Of a DNA stretch of 64,000 bases, positions 60,397 through 64,000 are shown one piece after another. Both the position numbers and the translations under genes were made by a program. Source of the stretch: Photobacterium sp. DA100 (GTDB lineage: Bacteria > Pseudomonadota > Gammaproteobacteria > Enterobacterales > Vibrionaceae); assembly GCF_029223585.1 (NCBI RefSeq), contig NZ_CP119423.1, forward strand, positions 3,534,001 to 3,598,000, read 5' to 3'. The notes beneath the pieces are model-generated. The model worked only from the letters and a program-made list of their open reading frames with translations, was not told the DNA's origin and searched no databases. The first letter of the stretch is position 1. Each line of letters begins with the position of its first letter.

Positions 60397-62211
60397 GTGA
60401 AAACAATTACCACAGATATCGCTGTAATCGGCGCAGGTGGTGCAGGTCTTCGTACTGCCATCGCTGCTGCAGAAGCAAACCCAGACTTGGAAATTGCTCT
60501 TATTTCTAAAGTTTACCCAATGCGCTCTCACACTGTAGCTGCAGAGGGTGGCTCCGCTGCCGTCATCAAGGATGAGGATAGCTTGGACAACCACTTCAAC
60601 GACACCGTTGGCGGTGGTGACTGGCTATGTGAACAGGACGTTGTTGAATATTTCGTAGAAAACGCGACCCGCGAAATGACCCAGCTAGAGCAATGGGGTT
60701 GTCCGTGGAGCCGTAAAGAAAATGGTGACGTGAACGTACGCCGCTTCGGTGGTATGAAGGTTGAGCGCACATGGTTTGCCGCGGATAAAACCGGCTTCCA
60801 CATGCTGCACACTCTGTTCCAGACGTCTATCAAATACGATCAGATCAAGCGATTCGACGAATACTTTGTTGTAGACCTACTGGTTGAAGAAGGTGAAGTG
60901 CAGGGTCTTGTGGCTATCCACATGGCTGAAGGTGAGTTGATTTGCATTAAAGCAAAATCTGTTGTTCTTGCAACAGGTGGCGCCGGCCGCGTTTACAACT
61001 GTAACACCAACGGCGGTATCGTAACTGGTGACGGTATGGCAATGGCCTTCCGCCACGGTATCCCTCTACGTGACATGGAATTCGTTCAGTACCACCCAAC
61101 CGGCCTTCCAGGCACCGGTATCCTGATGACCGAAGGTTGTCGTGGTGAGGGCGGCATCATCGTCAACAAGAATGGCTACCGTTACCTACAGGACTACGGT
61201 ATGGGCCCTGAGACACCAGTTGGCCAGCCAAAGAACAAATACATGGAACTCGGTCCTCGTGACAAAGTTTCTCAGGCATTCTGGCACGAGCTGCAGAAAG
61301 GCAACACCATCAAGCACCCACTAGGTGATGTGGTACACCTTGACCTTCGCCACCTAGGTGAAGATTACCTGCACGAGCGTCTACCGTTCATCTGTGAGCT
61401 GGCAAAAGCTTACGTTAACGTTGACCCTGCCAAAGAGCCAATCCCAATCCGCCCAACCGTTCACTACACCATGGGTGGTATCGAGACGGACAAGCACAAC
61501 GAAACACGTATCAAGGGCCTATTCGCCGTTGGTGAGTGTTCATCTGTTGGCCTACACGGCGCAAACCGCCTAGGCTCTAACTCGCTTGCTGAGCTTGTGG
61601 TATTCGGTCGCCTAGCGGGCGAAGGTGCGGCAAAACGCGCTGAAGAATTCAAAGGCTGGAACGACGCAGCTATCGCTGAGCAGATCCAAGCAGTTCAGGA
61701 CCGCATTGATGCCCTGATGGCACAAGAAGGTGACGAGAACTGGGCTGATATCCGTACTGAAATGGGTCACACCATGGAAGCCGGTTGTGGTATCTACCGC
61801 CAAGAAGATCTGATGCAGGCAACTATCGACAAGCTAGCCGAACTGCGTGCTCGCTTCAAGAACATCAGCATCAAAGACAAAGGCAAGGTCTTCAACACGG
61901 ATCTACTATACGCAATCGAAGTCGGTTACGGCCTTGAAGTTGCTGAAGCCATGGCTCACTCTGCGATTCAGCGTAAAGAGTCTCGCGGTGCGCACCAGCG
62001 TCTTGACGAAGGCTGCACTGAGCGTGATGACGTGAACTTCCTGAAACACACACTGGCGTTCTACAACGGTGACGACGCACCTCGTATCGAGTACAGCGAC
62101 GTAACAATCACCAAGTCTCAGCCAAAAGCCCGTCTATACGGTGCAGCGGCAGAAGAAGCGGCAGCGAAAGAAGCAGCCGAAGCGGCAGCGAAGAAAGGGG
62201 AGCAGGCGTAA
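60397..62211 (+). CDS. frdA: Fumarate reductase flavoprotein subunit
   Basis: Catalytic FAD subunit of quinol:fumarate reductase, the terminal enzyme of anaerobic fumarate respiration. The 604-aa protein starts at GTG 60397 after a strong CCGGAGGATAGCT. The dinucleotide fold is [20 protein letters not shown]. The FAD-linking His is in [15 protein letters not shown] (near residue 45). The active-site motif [20 protein letters not shown] and [20 protein letters not shown] follow. The C-terminus is Ala/Glu/Lys-rich and its stop overlaps frdB by one base (TAATG). Codon choice is more biased than in neighbours, suggesting high expression. Confidence 0.97.
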   Translation: MKTITTDIAVIGAGGAGLRTAIAAAEANPDLEIALISKVYPMRSHTVAAEGGSAAVIKDEDSLDNHFNDTVGGGDWLCEQDVVEYFVENATREMTQLEQWGCPWSRKENGDVNVRRFGGMKVERTWFAADKTGFHMLHTLFQTSIKYDQIKRFDEYFVVDLLVEEGEVQGLVAIHMAEGELICIKAKSVVLATGGAGRVYNCNTNGGIVTGDGMAMAFRHGIPLRDMEFVQYHPTGLPGTGILMTEGCRGEGGIIVNKNGYRYLQDYGMGPETPVGQPKNKYMELGPRDKVSQAFWHELQKGNTIKHPLGDVVHLDLRHLGEDYLHERLPFICELAKAYVNVDPAKEPIPIRPTVHYTMGGIETDKHNETRIKGLFAVGECSSVGLHGANRLGSNSLAELVVFGRLAGEGAAKRAEEFKGWNDAAIAEQIQAVQDRIDALMAQEGDENWADIRTEMGHTMEAGCGIYRQEDLMQATIDKLAELRARFKNISIKDKGKVFNTDLLYAIEVGYGLEVAEAMAHSAIQRKESRGAHQRLDEGCTERDDVNFLKHTLAFYNGDDAPRIEYSDVTITKSQPKARLYGAAAEEAAAKEAAEAAAKKGEQA

Positions 62212-62951
62212 TGTCAGACAATCGCATCCAAAAAGTAGAAATTCTGCGTTATGACCCAGCGAAAGATGCAGAACCTTACTTCGAAATGTTCGAAGTACCG
62301 TTTAACGAAACCATGTCTGTGCTTGATGCACTGGGTTACATCAAGGACAACCTAGACAAAGATCTGGCTTACCGCTGGTCTTGCCGTATGGCAATCTGTG
62401 GTTCTTGCGGCATGATGGTCAACAAGGTGCCAAAACTGGCCTGTAAGACCTTCCTGCGTGACTACCCGAACGGCCTGAAAATCGAAGCACTGTCTAACTT
62501 TGCTATCGAAAAAGACCTGATTGTTGACATGACGCCGTTCATCGAGCGCCTAGAAGCAATCAAGCCATACATCATTGGCAACGATCGCAAGCCAGAAGAC
62601 GGTCCAAACAACCAGACGCCAGAGCAAATGGCGAAGTACAAGCAGTTTGCAGGTTGTATCAACTGTGGCCTATGCTACGCAGCATGTCCTCAGTTCGGTC
62701 TGAACCCTGAGTTCATCGGCCCTGCAGCACTAACCCTAGCGCACCGCTACAACCTAGACAGCCGTGATAACGGCGCTGATGAGCGTATGAAGCTGATCAA
62801 CGGTGAAAACGGTGCATGGGGCTGTACGTTTGTTGGTTACTGTTCTGAAGTTTGTCCGAAGAGCGTAGATCCAGCAGCAGCGGTTAACCAAGGCAAAGTG
62901 GAATCTTCTAAAGATTTCGTTATCGCCATGATGAAACCTCAGGAGGCATAA
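62211..62951 (+). CDS. frdB: Fumarate reductase iron-sulfur subunit
   Basis: A 246-aa electron-wire subunit. [2Fe-2S] ligands: [16 protein letters not shown] with a later Cys in KLACKTF. [4Fe-4S] and [3Fe-4S] ligands: [12 protein letters not shown] and [17 protein letters not shown]. It is coupled to frdA by a one-base overlap and is followed after two bases by frdC. Confidence 0.97.
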   Translation: MSDNRIQKVEILRYDPAKDAEPYFEMFEVPFNETMSVLDALGYIKDNLDKDLAYRWSCRMAICGSCGMMVNKVPKLACKTFLRDYPNGLKIEALSNFAIEKDLIVDMTPFIERLEAIKPYIIGNDRKPEDGPNNQTPEQMAKYKQFAGCINCGLCYAACPQFGLNPEFIGPAALTLAHRYNLDSRDNGADERMKLINGENGAWGCTFVGYCSEVCPKSVDPAAAVNQGKVESSKDFVIAMMKPQEA

Positions 62952-62953
62952 GG

Positions 62954-63337
62954 ATGAGCAATCGTAAACCTTACGTTCGCGAAATGAAGCGCACTTGGTG
63001 GAAGGATCATCCTTTCTACCGCTTCTACATGGTTCGTGAAGCAACTGTACTACCACTGATCTTCTTCACTATCTGCCTGACTTTCGGTCTAGGTAGCCTA
63101 GTGAAAGGCCCTGAAGCATGGGCGGGCTGGCTTGAGTTCATGGCGAACCCAGTCGTTGTTATCCTGAACGTGCTGGCACTGTTGGGTAGCCTGTTCCACG
63201 CTCAGACTTTCTTCAGCATGATGCCTCAGGTTATGCCTATCAAACTGAAAGGCAAAACGCTGGACAAGAAAGTTGTTGTTCTATCTCAGTGGGCTGCGGT
63301 TGCTGCAATTTCACTGTTCGTACTAGTTCTAGTTTAA
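62954..63337 (+). CDS. frdC: Fumarate reductase membrane anchor subunit FrdC
   Basis: A 127-aa inner-membrane anchor that helps bind menaquinol; no heme ligands are expected in this enzyme class. Three helices: [40 protein letters not shown] and [14 protein letters not shown]. The [20 protein letters not shown] start is characteristic. Confidence 0.95.
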   Translation: MSNRKPYVREMKRTWWKDHPFYRFYMVREATVLPLIFFTICLTFGLGSLVKGPEAWAGWLEFMANPVVVILNVLALLGSLFHAQTFFSMMPQVMPIKLKGKTLDKKVVVLSQWAAVAAISLFVLVLV

Positions 63338-63347
63338 GGAGAGCCAC

Positions 63348-63710
63348 GTGGTTAATCTAAATCCTAAACGTTCTGACGAACCAGTATGGTGGGGTCTGTT
63401 CGGTGCTGGCGGTACTTGGTTTGCAATGCTAACACCTGTGACTGTACTGGTACTGGGTATCATGGTCCCACTAGGTATGCTAGACGCTGAAGCAATGAGC
63501 TACGAGCGCGTTTCTGGCTTCGTGACCAGTATCATCGGTGCTCTATTTACTATCGCGACCTTGGCTCTGCCAATGTGGCACGCGATGCACCGTCTGCACC
63601 ACGGTATGCATGACCTGAAATTCCACACTGGTGTGGCAGGTAAAGTAGCATGCTACGCAGCCGCATTCCTTGTATCTGCCCTAGCTGTTATTTTCGTCTT
63701 CATGATCTAA
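63348..63710 (+). CDS. frdD: Fumarate reductase membrane anchor subunit FrdD
   Basis: A 120-aa anchor subunit, start GTG 63348 after AAGGAGAG. Three helices and the motif [20 protein letters not shown] at the N-terminus; [20 protein letters not shown] lies on the cytoplasmic loop before the last helix. It closes the frdABCD operon. Confidence 0.95.
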   Translation: MVNLNPKRSDEPVWWGLFGAGGTWFAMLTPVTVLVLGIMVPLGMLDAEAMSYERVSGFVTSIIGALFTIATLALPMWHAMHRLHHGMHDLKFHTGVAGKVACYAAAFLVSALAVIFVFMI

Positions 63711-63725
63711 TCGTGATACGAAACG

Positions 63726-63757
63726 AAAAAAGCACCGCCTAGCGGTGCTTTTTTTAT
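63726..63757 (+). terminator. Terminator of the frdABCD operon
   Basis: Stem AAAGCACCGC / GCGGTGCTTT with a three-base loop, A5 before and T7 after; probably also serves the convergent gene at 63770. Confidence 0.9.
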
Positions 63758-63769
63758 ACCTGCGGATTG

Positions 63770-64000
63770 CTACTCCTTGGCCTGGTTGGCCAGTTTCTCG
63801 TTCTGCTCCAAGATCCCCAAGGCACCAAAACCGGTGATCACATCGAGATTGGTCGTCATCTTGCCGCCCTCGCCGCCAAAGTAGTTCTTCGGCATCTCCA
63901 CTTGGAAGTTCTTCAGGTTATTGTACAAGGCAGTTGACACATCACGGTTCAACTCAGCCAGATAAACATCGCGGTTGGCACCATAGGCATCGTATTTGGC
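63770..64000 (-). CDS. C-terminal end of an unidentified protein (window edge)
   Basis: An open frame enters from the right edge and stops at 63770, giving 76 residues (AKYDAYGANRDVYLAELNRD ... ILEQNEKLANQAKE). The frame continues past base 64000, so the start is outside. The helical LNRDVSTALYNNLKNFQVEM followed by a Gly-rich NYFGGEGGKM turn is reminiscent of tails of SPFH/band-7 proteins, but the evidence is thin. Confidence 0.6.
   Translation of the reverse strand, partial: AKYDAYGANRDVYLAELNRDVSTALYNNLKNFQVEMPKNYFGGEGGKMTTNLDVITGFGALGILEQNEKLANQAKE

Overview
The window is chromosomal DNA of a marine gammaproteobacterium of the family Vibrionaceae. The evidence is a sodium-motor gene (motX) beside purA, Vibrio-type gene neighbourhoods, a CheX-family protein, and a very large tandem tRNA array of the kind seen in Vibrio and Photobacterium. 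The genus cannot be fixed from the sequence; Photobacterium or a close relative is a guess. Most of the window is long-range conserved with the E. coli 92-95 min region (zur/dusA/pspG/dnaB/alr; rpsF-rpsR-rplI; rnr-rlmB; purA-hflC-hflK-hflX-hfq-miaA-mutL-amiB-tsaE-nnr; queG; gly tRNAs; orn; rsgA; psd; epmA; frdABCD).

Layout. 1-7.2 kb: partial cysG (siroheme synthase), cpdB, a Crp/Fnr-type regulator, an ElaA-like acetyltransferase, an OapA/YtfB-like protein divergent from fklB, and a DUF2780 exported protein. 7.2-11.5 kb: the cysJIH sulfite/PAPS reduction operon, which needs the siroheme made by CysG. 11.6-16.5 kb: a small hypothetical, an outer-membrane barrel, pspG with a probable sigma-54 promoter, dusA, an 838-bp gene-free stretch, zur, cheX and a cold-shock gene. 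16.6-25.3 kb: pgi, yjbQ, then a minus-strand block (dnaB, alr, a surface-antigen barrel, a pair resembling phage lambda O and P replication proteins, and an unknown gene). 25.5-34 kb: a DUF481 protein, the rpsF-[priB relic]-rpsR-rplI operon, rlmB, rnr, the nsrR/hmpA nitric-oxide pair with its operator, and motX. 34-46.7 kb: purA, yjeT and the nnr-tsaE-amiB-mutL-miaA-hfq-hflX-hflK-hflC superoperon, all on the minus strand. 46.9-50.8 kb: queG, a gene-free segment with a cluster of DnaA boxes in the position of E. coli datA, then 18 tRNA genes (12 Gly-GCC, 6 initiator fMet) read on the minus strand from one strong promoter. 50.9-64 kb: orn, rsgA, psd, a sodium/dicarboxylate-type transporter, a chemoreceptor, an alpha-carbonic anhydrase, a 50-residue membrane protein, epmA, frdABCD and the end of an unidentified gene.

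Points that stand out: priB is broken by several frameshifts while its operon neighbours are intact; a lambda O/P-like gene pair lies next to dnaB; a datA-like DnaA-box cluster flanks the tRNA array; the array consists of near-perfect 212-bp and 109/110-bp units; and frdA has an intrinsic-terminator hairpin in its leader. Three of these (priB, the O/P-like pair, the DnaA-box cluster) concern replication control. Functions are inferred from sequence recognition without database searches.
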